The translations under genes and the position numbers were made by a program. Shown in pieces: positions 12,280 to 21,071 of a stretch of DNA of 43,695 nt (within the stretch, counting starts at the first letter, position 1; each line of letters opens with the position of its first letter). The DNA is from a virus. The notes beneath the pieces are model-generated. The model had not been told where the DNA came from, made no database searches, and saw only the letters and a program-made list of their open reading frames with translations. The stretch covers positions 1 to 43,695 of IMG/VR virus record IMGVR_UViG_3300031825_000023. One strand, given 5' to 3'.

Positions 12280-12771
12280 ATGAAAACCGATCTGACCGCT
12301 GCTCGCGCTCGAGAGCTGTTTTCCTATGACTGCGAGACTGGGCGCCTGACATGGCGACTGGCCACGAACGGTCGAATCAGGGTGGGCGCGTTGGCTGGCT
12401 TCGTTGGCGACCAGGGTTATCGCTTGGTAAGGGCCGACCGTCATCGCCATCTTGAGCATCGGGTAATTTGGTTGATCCAGACCGGAACGTGGCCTGTCGG
12501 TCAGATCGACCATCGAAACGGCGAGCGTTCTGACAACCGATGGCCCAACTTGCGGGATGTGCCATGCGCCGTCAATAACCAGAATCAGCGCCACGCGCTC
12601 CCCAACAACAAAACCGGCTTTCTCGGGGTCAGCCCGGAGAGGAGCTTGTTCAAGGCAGAGATTCAGCTGAACGGCAGAACTCGATACCTCGGCGCGTACA
12701 AAACGCCAGAACTTGCATACGAGGCATATTTGGCCGCTAAACGCCAGATGCATATCGGCTGCACGATTTAG
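12280..12771 (+). CDS. HNH endonuclease with AP2-type DNA-binding domain
   Basis: I start at ATG 12280 (MKTDLTAARARELFSYD), giving 163 residues. The HNH core is HLEHRVIWLIQTGTWPVGQIDHRNGERSDNRWPNLRDV, with DH and N-x-N-L elements. It is followed by an AP2-like domain (TGFLGVSPERSLFKAEIQLNGRTRYLGAYKTPELAYEAYLAAKR). This architecture is typical of free-standing phage homing-type endonucleases. It lies between the tRNA and terminase, a usual insertion place. Confidence 0.88.
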   Translation: MKTDLTAARARELFSYDCETGRLTWRLATNGRIRVGALAGFVGDQGYRLVRADRHRHLEHRVIWLIQTGTWPVGQIDHRNGERSDNRWPNLRDVPCAVNNQNQRHALPNNKTGFLGVSPERSLFKAEIQLNGRTRYLGAYKTPELAYEAYLAAKRQMHIGCTI

Positions 12772-12880
12772 AACTTCATGAGCGTCATGCTCGGCTGGCA
12801 GCATTCTCCCTTGCTGCGTCTGCCGATCTGCTCACCCCGCAGCGCCTAACCGTCGGGGCAACAACGGTGCGCCGCCAGCC

Positions 12881-12928
12881 GGCCGTGGGAACCACCTGGG
12901 GCTTTCTCCTTTCACCCAGCCCACGGCC
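12881..12928. repeat. long nested inverted repeat before the terminase genes
   Basis: GGCCGTGGG (12881-12889) and CCCACGGCC (12920-12928) are exact inverted copies. Inside them CTGGG and CCCAG pair again around a pyrimidine-rich loop. It is 26 bp upstream of the small terminase gene. A packaging-site element or RNA structure is possible; no T-run follows, so it is not a simple terminator. Confidence 0.6.
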
Positions 12929-12954
12929 GTGCTGTGCCCCTCTAGGACAAGAAC

Positions 12955-13494
12955 ATGGGCCGACCTTCGAAGCTCACCGAAAAGCAGTGGGAAGAGATCG
13001 GCAGGCGCCTCCTCGATGGCGAAACCGCTCGATCTCTGGCGCGCGAGTTCGGCGTCTCCGAGGCAGCCATCCGAAAGCGCTTAGGTACGCAGAGCGCACA
13101 AATAAAACACGTTGCGAATCAAATAGTTGCAACGGAAATCGCGCTGCAAGCCCTTCCGGTAAGTGCGCAGATAAGTGCGCACAACCTTGCGAACCAACTG
13201 CGATCGATCTCGGGCCACTTGGCTGGCGCCGCGAACTACGGTGCCGCCACCGCACATCGGTTGTCGGGCATTGCCCACGCCAAGGTGCAAGAGATCGATG
13301 ACGCCAAGCCGCTGGATGCTGAAAGTCTCGAATCGCTCAAGGGCGTGGCTGTGCTCACCCGGATGGCGAACGACGCCGCGGCAACCGGCCTGAACCTGCT
13401 GGCGGCGAACAAGGAGACCGTGAAGTCTCTGGAAGAGCCGCCGGAGAAGCCGCCATCACTCGATGACTTCTATGGAGGCCTCCCCAAGCCTTAA
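12955..13494 (+). CDS. terS: terminase small subunit
   Basis: A 179-residue protein. Residues 1-45 hold a helix-turn-helix (MGRPSKLTEKQWEEIGRRLLDGETARSLAREFGVSEAAIRKRLG). The rest is helical for oligomerisation, ending in an acidic proline-rich tail (EEPPEKPPSLDDFYGGLPKP). Its 3' end overlaps the large subunit by 32 bp. It should recognise the packaging site and feed DNA to TerL. Confidence 0.88.
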   Translation: MGRPSKLTEKQWEEIGRRLLDGETARSLAREFGVSEAAIRKRLGTQSAQIKHVANQIVATEIALQALPVSAQISAHNLANQLRSISGHLAGAANYGAATAHRLSGIAHAKVQEIDDAKPLDAESLESLKGVAVLTRMANDAAATGLNLLAANKETVKSLEEPPEKPPSLDDFYGGLPKP

Positions 13495-14857
13495 CCCCGC
13501 ATTGCGTGACTTCTGGCTGACGCCGGCGCGCAACCGTGTTCTGTTCGGCGGCCGGTCATCGTCGAAGTCGTGGGACGCTGCAGGGTTCGTCACCTTCCTG
13601 GCGGACAACTGCAAGATCCGCGTGCTGTGCGTGCGGCAGTTCCAGAACAAGATCGAGGAATCGGTCTACACGCTGCTGAAGCACCAGATCGAGCGCTTCG
13701 GCCTGAGCAAGCGCTTCCGCATCCTGGACAACAAGATCCACGGGCGCAGGACCGGCAGCGAGTTCCTGTTCTACGGCCTGTGGCGCTCCATCGACGAAAT
13801 CAAGTCGCTGGAGGGCATCGACATCCTGTGGATCGAGGAAGGCCACAACCTCACGGAAGAGCAGTGGGAGATCCTCGAAGCGACGATCCGCAAGCAGGGG
13901 TCGCAGGTATGGATCATCTTCAACCCACGCCTTGCCACGGACTTCGTCTACAAGCGCTTCGTGCTCAACCCGCCGCCTGACACGGTGGTGCGCAAGATCA
14001 ACTACAACGAGAACCCGTTTCTCAGCGAGACGATCCGCAAGGTCATCGAGGCGAAGAAGGCCGAGGATTACGACGACTACATGCACATCTATGAAGGTGT
14101 GCCTCGCGAGGATGACGATGCCACGATCATCAAACGGTCGTGGATCATGGCGGCGATCGACGCGCATGTGAAGCTGGGCTTCGAGGCCTCAGGATCGAAG
14201 CGCATCGGCTTCGACGTGGCCGACAGCGGCGAGGACAAGTGTGCCAACGTCTACGCACACGGCTCGGTGGTGAGCTGGGCTGACGAATGGAAGGCGGGCG
14301 AGGATGAGCTGCTGAAGAGCTGCACCCGCACCTATTCCGCGGCCAGGGAGCGCGGCGCATCGGTCGCCTACGACTCGATTGGCGTCGGTGCCTCGGCAGG
14401 CGCGAAGTTCAACGAGATCAATGAGCAGCGCAAGACCGAGGGCGAGACGTTCATGGTGATCCATGAGAAGTTCAACGCCGGCGGCGCGGTGTGGGAGCCG
14501 GATCGCAGCTACCAGCCCGGCATCACGAACAAGGACATGTTCGCCAACATCAAGGCGCAGACCTGGTGGATGGTGGCGGACCGCTTCCGCAACACCTACA
14601 ACGCGGTGCATCGCGGTGAGAAGTTCAGCGACGACCGGTTGATCAGCATCGCGAGCGACTGCCCGCACCTGGACAAGTTGATCGACGAGCTGTCGACGCC
14701 GAGGCGCGATTACGACCAGAACGGGCGGGTCAAGGTGGAGAGCAAGAAGGATCTGGCCAAGCGGGACATCTCCTCGCCGAACGTGGCCGATGCCTTCGTG
14801 ATGTGCTTTGCGCCGGGCGCGCGATCCCTGGAAATTTGGGCAAGGCTTGCAGGATGA
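13463..14857 (+). CDS. terL: terminase large subunit
   Basis: A 464-residue packaging motor of the PBSX/Terminase_3 type. Walker A-like GGRSSSKS is at residues 29-36. Walker B is in DILWIEEGHN. The C-terminal nuclease has acidic residues in GFDVADSGEDK, AYDSIGVGAS and SSPNVADAF. Start may be ATG 13463 or 13472; neither has a good ribosome site, which fits coupling to terS. It cuts the concatemer and drives DNA into the prohead. Confidence 0.93.
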   Translation: MTSMEASPSLNPALRDFWLTPARNRVLFGGRSSSKSWDAAGFVTFLADNCKIRVLCVRQFQNKIEESVYTLLKHQIERFGLSKRFRILDNKIHGRRTGSEFLFYGLWRSIDEIKSLEGIDILWIEEGHNLTEEQWEILEATIRKQGSQVWIIFNPRLATDFVYKRFVLNPPPDTVVRKINYNENPFLSETIRKVIEAKKAEDYDDYMHIYEGVPREDDDATIIKRSWIMAAIDAHVKLGFEASGSKRIGFDVADSGEDKCANVYAHGSVVSWADEWKAGEDELLKSCTRTYSAARERGASVAYDSIGVGASAGAKFNEINEQRKTEGETFMVIHEKFNAGGAVWEPDRSYQPGITNKDMFANIKAQTWWMVADRFRNTYNAVHRGEKFSDDRLISIASDCPHLDKLIDELSTPRRDYDQNGRVKVESKKDLAKRDISSPNVADAFVMCFAPGARSLEIWARLAG

Positions 14858-16320
14858 AAAGACAAACACGAGCCGCCCGCAATCGACAGGTTGCCCAGGC
14901 CAAGACCGTTGACAGCTTCCAGAACCTGGCCGCGCGCGTGGGCATGGGCGCTGGCAGCCAGAACGACGCGAGTGGGTATGGCTTCTCTCCGATGTCGCGC
15001 AACCGCGTGCAGATGGAGTTCGTCTACCGCTCGAGCTGGATCGCCGGCCAGGCCGTGGATACCTATGCGGATGACATGACCCGGCAGGGCATCGAGCTGA
15101 AGGGCGACATGCCGCCCGACCAGATAGAGAGCCTGGAGAAGGCGGCGGGCAGGTTGATGCTCTGGGATGCCCTGGGCGACACGATCAAGTGGGCGCGACT
15201 CTATGGTGGCTGTGTCGCAGTGCTGCTGATAGACGGTCAGAACCCTGAGACGCCGTTGCGGCTGGACACGATCCAGAAGGGCCAGTTCAAGGGCCTGCTG
15301 CCGCTGGATCGCTGGGTTGTGCAGCCGACCCTGCAGGATCTGATCACCGAACTCGGCCCGAACATGGGAAAGCCGAAGTTCTATGAGGTGATCGCGGATG
15401 CGCAGGGCCTGATGAACATGAAGATCCACTATTCGCGCGTGATCCGCGTGGATGGTGTCGATCTGCCGTACTGGCAGCGCATCGCCGAGAACGGATGGGG
15501 CCAATCGGTGCTGGAGCGCCTTTGGGATCGGCTGGTTGCGTTCGACAGCACGACCGAGGGCGCGGCGCAGCTGGTCTACAAGGCCCATCTGCGGACCTAC
15601 CAGGTCGATGGCCTGCGGGAAATCATCGCAATGGGCGGCAAGGCGTTCGAGGGGCTGGTGAAGCAGCTCGACCTGATCCGGCTGTACCAGTCGAATGAGG
15701 GGTTGACCCTCATGGACGCGAAGGACAAGTTCGAGGCCCATCAATACAGCTTCTCGGGTCTGAGCGACATGATGCTGCAGTTCGGCCAGCAGATCAGCGG
15801 CGCGATCGGGATTCCGCTCGTGCGCTTGTTCGGCCAGTCGCCTGCCGGGCTGAATGCCACGGGCGAGAGCGACATCCGCAACTACTACGACAACGTGAAG
15901 CAGCAGCAGGAGCGACGGCTGCGCACCGGCGTCGGCAAGCTGTACGACGTTCTGTTTCGCTCGGAACTTGGCCGCCCACCGCCTGACTCCTTCGACTTCG
16001 AGTTTTGCCCGCTCTGGCAGATGTCGGACACCGAGAAGGCGACCATCGCGCAGAACCTGACCACGGCAATCGTGGGTGCATCGGACTCCGGCCTGGTGGA
16101 CCGCGCCACCGCACTGAAGGAACTGCGCCAGTCGTCGCATATCACGGGCGTGTGGTCGAACGTCACGGACGAGGACATCAAGGAAGCGGAAGAAGAGCCG
16201 CCGCCTCAGCCTGAAGGAATGCCGGATGAGAACGCAGGACCGGGCGCTACCGCAGAAGCGGCCAACGAAAAGCCAGCGGGCGGAGCGGCTGTACGCAAGG
16301 AGCCTGCGAAGGCTGGCTGA
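14854..16320 (+). CDS. portal protein (DUF1073 type)
   Basis: I start at ATG 14854, which overlaps the terL stop as ATGA, giving 488 residues. The pattern FVYRSSWIAGQAVDTYADDMTRQGIEL...LYGGCVAVLLIDGQ...GIPLVRLFGQSPAGLNATGESDIRNYYDNVKQQQE is characteristic of DUF1073 portals. It forms the dodecameric ring through which DNA enters the head. The C-terminal 60 residues are acidic and proline-rich and overlap the next gene by 95 bp. Confidence 0.92.
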   Translation: MKRQTRAARNRQVAQAKTVDSFQNLAARVGMGAGSQNDASGYGFSPMSRNRVQMEFVYRSSWIAGQAVDTYADDMTRQGIELKGDMPPDQIESLEKAAGRLMLWDALGDTIKWARLYGGCVAVLLIDGQNPETPLRLDTIQKGQFKGLLPLDRWVVQPTLQDLITELGPNMGKPKFYEVIADAQGLMNMKIHYSRVIRVDGVDLPYWQRIAENGWGQSVLERLWDRLVAFDSTTEGAAQLVYKAHLRTYQVDGLREIIAMGGKAFEGLVKQLDLIRLYQSNEGLTLMDAKDKFEAHQYSFSGLSDMMLQFGQQISGAIGIPLVRLFGQSPAGLNATGESDIRNYYDNVKQQQERRLRTGVGKLYDVLFRSELGRPPPDSFDFEFCPLWQMSDTEKATIAQNLTTAIVGASDSGLVDRATALKELRQSSHITGVWSNVTDEDIKEAEEEPPPQPEGMPDENAGPGATAEAANEKPAGGAAVRKEPAKAG

Positions 16321-16975
16321 GCACGTCGGGCACATCATCGGCGGGTTCAATCCCGCCGACCCGGCGACTGCTCCGACCATCACGCAGATGCTGCGCAGCT
16401 ATGCCGACGCGCTGATCCCGTGGGCGACGGCGACAGCCGCGCGGATGGTCGAAGAGGTCAACCAGAGGGATCTCGCGGCATGGAAGGCGGCAAGCGCTGA
16501 GATGTCGAAGGAGCTGCAGCGCGAAATCCAGACCGCGCCGACCGGCGAGACGATGCGCAAGCTGATGGACGAGCAGGTGATGCTGATCCGCAGCATCCCG
16601 CTCGACGCCGCCCAGCGCGTGCAGGACCTGACGATCAAGGTACTGGAAGACGGGACGCGAGCCAACGAGATCGCCGCAGAGATCATGCGATCCGGAGATG
16701 TGGCGACGAGCCGGGCGATGCTGATTGCACGCACCGAGGTCGCGCGAACCGAGTCGAACCTGACGCAGGCGCGGGCGCAGCACATCGGATCGACGCATTA
16801 CATCTGGCGCACCGCGCACGACAGCACGGTGCGCGCTGACCACAAGCGGCTGAACGGGAAGGTGTTCGCGTGGAACGAGCCTCCGGTGGCCGATGAGCGC
16901 AGCGGTGCACGAGCGAACCCGGGCTGTATCTACAACTGCCGCTGCTGGGCCGAGCCGATCCTGACCGAAGAGTGA
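16226..16975 (+). CDS. Mu gpF/SPP1 gp7-like head morphogenesis protein
   Basis: A 249-residue minor head protein. The C-terminal part carries MLIARTEVARTESNLTQARAQ...YIWRTAHDSTVRADHKRLNGKVFAWNEPP...NPGCIYNCRCWAEPIL, the conserved Mu gp30/F family motif with R-x-D-H and C-x-C-R. It starts inside the 3' end of the portal gene. It associates with portal during head assembly and may be injected. Confidence 0.92.
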   Translation: MRTQDRALPQKRPTKSQRAERLYARSLRRLAEHVGHIIGGFNPADPATAPTITQMLRSYADALIPWATATAARMVEEVNQRDLAAWKAASAEMSKELQREIQTAPTGETMRKLMDEQVMLIRSIPLDAAQRVQDLTIKVLEDGTRANEIAAEIMRSGDVATSRAMLIARTEVARTESNLTQARAQHIGSTHYIWRTAHDSTVRADHKRLNGKVFAWNEPPVADERSGARANPGCIYNCRCWAEPILTEE

Positions 16976-16977
16976 CC

Positions 16978-18225
16978 ATGAAGCACAAGACCAACGATCG
17001 CGGCCGGTTCTACACGACCGAAGACCTGGGAGCGAAGCGCAGCGTCACGCCCGAGGGGTTTCTGGTGTGCCAGGACGTTCCCATCGCTCGAACGGGGATG
17101 CAGCTCTACACCGACCAGGAGGTTCCTCTCGACGCCATCAACGGAGAGATCCGCATCGAGCGCCTGCCTGATGAGGTGTTCCGCCAAGAGACGATCGCCA
17201 GCTTCGAAGGCAAGGCCGTCACGGTCGAACACCCGAACGAGTTCGTGACCCCGGAGAACTGGCAGCAGCTCGCCATCGGCACCGTGCAGAACGTGCGCCG
17301 CGGCGAGGGTATTCAGAACGACCTCCTGATCGCCGATCTGGTCATCACCGATGCCAAGGCCATCGAGTACGTCAACAAATCATTGCCCGAGGTGAGTGCT
17401 GGATACGAAGCCGCCTACGAGCAGACCGAACCCGGACGCGGGGTACAGCGTGACATCGTGGGCAACCACGTTGCCTTAGTTGAGCGAGGCCGAGCTGGCC
17501 CGCGTTGTTCAATCCAAGACGAGGAACCGAAGATGAAAAAGCGTAGCTTCTGGGACCGCCTCATGACCGCCGTCAAGGCGAAAGATGCGGACGCCGTGAA
17601 GGAAGAGTTGGAGTCCATGGACTCTGACGAAACCGAGGAAGAGAAAGCCGAGCGCGAGAAGAAGGAGGCGGCCAAGACCGGTGATTCCATCGCCACTCTC
17701 GCCGCCACCGTCGATGCCCTATCCAAGACCGTCGCCAAGCTGGTCAAGGACGCCGAATCGGATGAAACCGAGGAGGAAAAGAAGGCGCGCGAGGCCAAGG
17801 AGAAGACGGGCGACACGGTGCTCGAAGCCGAAACGGCCCAGAGCAATACCGAGGCCCAAGGCAAGGTGCTTTCGGGCGACTCGCTGAAGGCAGTGATCTC
17901 GCGCGCCGAGATTCTCGCCCCGGGCGCCTCCATCAAGACCTCGGACGGCAAGGCCGCAGTTGCTGATGTCGAAGGCCACATGCGCGCCGCGCTCGAAAAG
18001 GCAGACAAGGCGCTCGTGGACCCCTTCCTCGCCGGCCGCGAGATCAAGGCCTTGACGGGCGATGCGCTCCATTCGGTGTTCACCGGTGCTGCTGAACTGG
18101 CTCGCGCGCAGAACAACCGCCAGGCGGCGCGCGCGGCTGCGACCAAGGATTTCGGCCCCGCCTCCAGCGTGGCCGCACTCAATGCCCGTAACCGGGAGTT
18201 CTGGGCAAATCGTTCCGCCCGCTAA
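16978..18225 (+). CDS. prohead protease (DUF2213) fused to scaffold
   Basis: I prefer ATG 16978 (GAAGAG 5 nt upstream) over GTG 16972, giving 415 residues. The protease part (about 1-180) has His in GKAVTVEHPNEF and Ser in PEVSAGYEAAYE, the DUF2213 signature. The C-terminal 230 residues are a charged coiled-coil scaffold (DETEEEKAEREKKEAAK). It should cleave scaffold and capsid during maturation. An internal start at 17533 could give free scaffold. Confidence 0.88.
   Translation: MKHKTNDRGRFYTTEDLGAKRSVTPEGFLVCQDVPIARTGMQLYTDQEVPLDAINGEIRIERLPDEVFRQETIASFEGKAVTVEHPNEFVTPENWQQLAIGTVQNVRRGEGIQNDLLIADLVITDAKAIEYVNKSLPEVSAGYEAAYEQTEPGRGVQRDIVGNHVALVERGRAGPRCSIQDEEPKMKKRSFWDRLMTAVKAKDADAVKEELESMDSDETEEEKAEREKKEAAKTGDSIATLAATVDALSKTVAKLVKDAESDETEEEKKAREAKEKTGDTVLEAETAQSNTEAQGKVLSGDSLKAVISRAEILAPGASIKTSDGKAAVADVEGHMRAALEKADKALVDPFLAGREIKALTGDALHSVFTGAAELARAQNNRQAARAAATKDFGPASSVAALNARNREFWANRSAR
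17533..18225 (+). CDS. possible nested scaffold protein
   Basis: In-frame ATG 17533 is preceded by GAGGAA at about 8 nt and opens MKKRSFWDRLMTAVKAKDADAVKEEL, just after the protease domain. A 230-residue scaffold translated from here would match the lambda C/Nu3 arrangement. Sequence evidence is only the ribosome site and domain boundary. Confidence 0.45.
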   Translation: MKKRSFWDRLMTAVKAKDADAVKEELESMDSDETEEEKAEREKKEAAKTGDSIATLAATVDALSKTVAKLVKDAESDETEEEKKAREAKEKTGDTVLEAETAQSNTEAQGKVLSGDSLKAVISRAEILAPGASIKTSDGKAAVADVEGHMRAALEKADKALVDPFLAGREIKALTGDALHSVFTGAAELARAQNNRQAARAAATKDFGPASSVAALNARNREFWANRSAR

Positions 18226-18240
18226 CCATAGGAGTCTGAA

Positions 18241-18732
18241 ATGACTGCATACCTGTATCGCATGCCTTCGGGCATCCCGGGCGACGTGACCCGTCAGTCC
18301 CAATCCACGATCGAGGCTCAGTTGCTCAACAGCGCGTTGCCCTTCCCGGGCTACGGTCTTCCGGGCAAGATCGCATCTGGCGCGTTCGTGCCGATCGCCG
18401 GCGGCGACACCGCTGCATCCGTCTATGGCTTCCTGGTTCGTCCGTACCCCACGGAAGGCGCGAATGCGAGCGATCCGCTTGGCACTGGCGTCCCGGCCAC
18501 CTCCGGCGCGGCGAACATCCTGAAGCGCGGCTACATCAACGTGAAGGTGAACGCTGGTACTGCCTCCCTGGGCAGCGCGGTCTACATCCGCGTGGCGACG
18601 CCTTCGGGCGCGAAGGTGATCGGCGGCATCGAAGCCGCATCCGACACGACCAACACGATCCAGATCACGGGCGCCTATTTCACGGGTGCCGCCGACGCCT
18701 CGGGCAACGCCGAAGTCGCCTTCAACCTGTAA
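18241..18732 (+). CDS. capsid decoration/cement protein
   Basis: A 163-residue beta-rich protein, small and Gly/Ala/Thr-rich, located between scaffold and major capsid genes. The motif GAFVPIAGGDTAASVYGFLVRPYP and NILKRGYINVKVN resemble the gp24-like structural cement proteins. It should bind the outside of the mature head. Confidence 0.8.
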   Translation: MTAYLYRMPSGIPGDVTRQSQSTIEAQLLNSALPFPGYGLPGKIASGAFVPIAGGDTAASVYGFLVRPYPTEGANASDPLGTGVPATSGAANILKRGYINVKVNAGTASLGSAVYIRVATPSGAKVIGGIEAASDTTNTIQITGAYFTGAADASGNAEVAFNL

Positions 18733-18753
18733 GGCTCAACACACAGCCTTTCG

Positions 18754-18815
18754 GCCGCCTCAGGGCGGCTTCTTCGTTTCTGGACACCCGCCCGAGCAGA
18801 TCGCGGCGGGTTTTT
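18754..18815 (+). terminator. two tandem terminator hairpins before the capsid gene
   Basis: GCCGCC-TCAG-GGCGGC followed by TTCTTCG (18754-18775), then ACCCGCC and GGCGGGT with TTTTTC (18786-18815). The second hairpin is just upstream of the ribosome site of the capsid gene. The pair may tune the capsid-to-upstream mRNA ratio or protect a processed capsid mRNA. Confidence 0.75.
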
Positions 18816-18831
18816 CTTTTGGAGAACCCAA

Positions 18832-19875
18832 ATGTCCGCTTTCAATTCCCCCGAGTTGACCGCCATCGCCGCAGCTGCTCGCCGTCTCCAGTTCAAGGAC
18901 GGCCTGATGACCTTCGACGCCCGCACGATCGACAGTGCCGGCGCCTTCCTGATCGGCGAGCTCGAACGGCTCGACCCGCGCCTGCACGAGCCGCTCGCCG
19001 CCGTCACCTGGTCGCGTGACATCGACCTGCGCGAAGACGTGTCGATCGCTGACGAGTTCTCGGCCTTCACCAACTCGAGCTTCGGCGCCGCCAATGGCGT
19101 GAGCGGTTCGAACAAGGCGTGGGTCGGCAAGGACGCGAATGCGATCGTCGGCGTGTCGCTGGACATCGGCAAGACCACCACGCCGTTGACCCTCTGGGCC
19201 ATGCAGCTCGGCTGGACCATCCCCGAACTGGAGAGTGCGCAGAAGCTCGGCCGTCCGGTCGACCAGCAGAAGTTCGCCGGCATGCAGCTCAAGCACCAGA
19301 TGGACATCGACGAGCAGGTGTACATCGGCGATTCGGCGCTGGGCCTCACCGGCATGCTGAACCAGACGCTGATGGCCAACGTCGCCAATGCGGTGACCGG
19401 AGCATGGACTGGCGGCACGACGACCCCGTCGCTGATCCTGGCCGACGTCAACGAACTGCTCAACAGCGTCTGGGCTGCCAGCGGCTATGCCGTGTGCCCC
19501 GACTCGCTGCTGCTTCCCCCGCTGCAATACGGCTACCTGGTCACCACGCTGGTCAGCACGGCGGGCAACATCTCGGTGCTGGAGTTCCTGAAGCAAAACA
19601 GCCTCTCGAACAGCATCAACGGCCGCCCGCTGAACATCCAGCCGCTCAAGTGGTTGACCGGCACGACCCGTGGCGGCCAGGGCCCGGGAGCTGCCGGAAA
19701 GGATCGCATGTACGCCTACACCAAGGATCCCATGCGCATCCGCTTCCCGATGGTCCCGCTCCAGCGCACTCCTCTGGAGTACCGTGACCTGCGCCAACTG
19801 ACGACCTACTTCGGTCGCCTGGGCGCGGTGGAGCTGGTCTACCCCGAGACGACGGGCGCGCGGGATGGGATCTGA
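18832..19875 (+). CDS. major capsid protein (DUF2184 type)
   Basis: A 347-residue protein; ATG 18832 follows TTTTGGAG. The sequence pattern with FDARTIDSAGAFLIGELERLDPRLHEPLAAVTWSRDIDLREDVSIADE and LYGYLVTT-like core and DPMRIRFPMVPLQRTPLEYRDLRQLTTYFGRLGAVELVYP ending matches DUF2184 HK97-fold capsids of myoviruses. It lies in the expected order after decoration protein. Confidence 0.9.
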   Translation: MSAFNSPELTAIAAAARRLQFKDGLMTFDARTIDSAGAFLIGELERLDPRLHEPLAAVTWSRDIDLREDVSIADEFSAFTNSSFGAANGVSGSNKAWVGKDANAIVGVSLDIGKTTTPLTLWAMQLGWTIPELESAQKLGRPVDQQKFAGMQLKHQMDIDEQVYIGDSALGLTGMLNQTLMANVANAVTGAWTGGTTTPSLILADVNELLNSVWAASGYAVCPDSLLLPPLQYGYLVTTLVSTAGNISVLEFLKQNSLSNSINGRPLNIQPLKWLTGTTRGGQGPGAAGKDRMYAYTKDPMRIRFPMVPLQRTPLEYRDLRQLTTYFGRLGAVELVYPETTGARDGI

Positions 19876-19876
19876 A

Positions 19877-20050
19877 ATGGTCACGATCAACGTCGTCAAG
19901 GCGTTCACGCTGACCTCGGCCGAGGGCGTTCAGCGGCGCTTCGAGGAGGGCGAGCACGAGGTGGAGGCGGATATTGCCGACCACTGGTATGTGCAGGCAC
20001 ACTCGGAGCCCGCCCCGCCTGACCCCGCACCGAAGTCCAAGAAGTCATAA
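19877..20050 (+). CDS. small head-associated protein (STY1053-like)
   Basis: ATG 19877 is two bases after the capsid stop and opens a 57-residue protein. MVTINVVKAFTLTSAEGVQRRFEEGEHEVEADIADHWYVQAH resembles the STY1053 phage-associated family, followed by a proline/lysine tail. Function unknown; the position suggests a minor head or connector role. Confidence 0.75.
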   Translation: MVTINVVKAFTLTSAEGVQRRFEEGEHEVEADIADHWYVQAHSEPAPPDPAPKSKKS

Positions 20051-20053
20051 GCC

Positions 20054-20443
20054 ATGACCGTCACCGTCGCATCCTTCCGCACGGGCTTTCCCGAGTTCGC
20101 GAGCGCGTCCGACTACCCCGATGGCCAGGTCATGTTCTGGCTGGTGATGGCCGGCACGATGCTCAACCCGGATGCGTGGAACGACTTCCTGGACGTGGGC
20201 ACGATGCTCTACATCGCCCACCACCTCGCCATCGGCATCAAGGATCAAAAGTCCGTTGCCGCTGGCGGGGTGCCTGGAACGGTGAACGGGCCGCAATCTT
20301 CCAAGTCTGTCGACAAGGTGAGTGCGAGCTATGACACCGGGTCTGTGGTCTACGACGGCGGCGGATTCTGGAACTCGACCATGTATGGCATCCGCTTCTA
20401 CCAGATGGCCCGCCTTGCTGGAGCGGGTGGCGTGCAGATGTGA
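20054..20443 (+). CDS. DUF4054 head-tail connector protein
   Basis: A 129-residue protein with FRTGFPEFASASDYPDGQVMFWLVMAGTML and LDVGTMLYIAHHLAI followed by SASYDTGSVVYDGGGFWNSTMYGIRFYQMAR. This is the DUF4054 pattern, equivalent to gp6/gp15-like adaptors that attach below the portal. Confidence 0.87.
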   Translation: MTVTVASFRTGFPEFASASDYPDGQVMFWLVMAGTMLNPDAWNDFLDVGTMLYIAHHLAIGIKDQKSVAAGGVPGTVNGPQSSKSVDKVSASYDTGSVVYDGGGFWNSTMYGIRFYQMARLAGAGGVQM

Positions 20444-21012
20444 GAGCGAGCCTGAAGATCCGGGTCGACAAGCTCAAGGATCTGGTCAAGGGCATCAACG
20501 AACTGACCAGCAAGGACGTCCTGGTGGGCGTTCCCGAGTCCGCGGCTACCCGTCAGGGTGATCAGGGGCCGATGAACAACGCCACGCTGGCCTACATCCA
20601 CGACAACGGAAGCCCAGCGGCGAACATCCCGGCAAGGCCGTTCATGTGCCCCGGCATCAAGGCGGCACAGGAAAAGATCGAGGGCCGACTGAAGAAGGCT
20701 GCACTCGCGGCGCTGGATGGACAGACTGCGAAGGTCGACGCAGAGCTGTCGGCGGCCGGGATGGCTGCGCAGAGCAGCATCAAGAGCGAAATCAATGACG
20801 GCGAATTCGCGCCGCTGTCCCCTTCGACGATCGCCGGCCGCTTTCGAAGCCGCGGCACCAAGTCACAGCGGGGCGCGGAGTTGGAGTACCTCGAAATGGT
20901 GTCCAACGGCGTTCCTCCCGAACTCGCCCAAGGCGCTGCAGGCATTCAGCCACTGGTGAACACCGGGCAGTTGAGGAACTCGATCAAGTACGTGGTGCGC
21001 GGCAAGAAGTAG
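20440..21012 (+). CDS. virion morphogenesis/tail completion protein
   Basis: It starts with GTG 20440, overlapping the previous stop as GTGA. The 190-residue product has the layout of HK97 gp10/T4-like tail completion proteins: KDVLVGVPESAATRQ...NATLAYIHDNGSPAANIPARPFMCPGIK...PLVNTGQLRNSIKYVV. It should help join or regulate tail length at the neck. Confidence 0.82.
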   Translation: MRASLKIRVDKLKDLVKGINELTSKDVLVGVPESAATRQGDQGPMNNATLAYIHDNGSPAANIPARPFMCPGIKAAQEKIEGRLKKAALAALDGQTAKVDAELSAAGMAAQSSIKSEINDGEFAPLSPSTIAGRFRSRGTKSQRGAELEYLEMVSNGVPPELAQGAAGIQPLVNTGQLRNSIKYVVRGKK

Positions 21013-21032
21013 GCCGCCCCAGCGTTCGATCC

Positions 21033-21060
21033 GAGCCCGCCGCGTGCGGGCTCTTTCTTT
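21033..21060 (+). terminator. intrinsic terminator
   Basis: GAGCCCGC and GCGGGCTC form an 8-bp stem followed by TTTCTTTT, between the tail completion gene and the next neck gene. Confidence 0.8.
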
Positions 21061-21071
21061 TGGAGCGCCGG

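Noticed and set aside
14854-16320. Anti-CBASS (Acb1-like) function for the DUF1073 protein
   Set aside because: The family name has been linked with Acb1 in databases, but gene order and length make this the portal; no separate Acb1 domain is seen.
14710-16383. Long minus-strand open frame opposite the portal gene
   Set aside because: Shadow of the portal gene with arginine- and leucine-rich composition.
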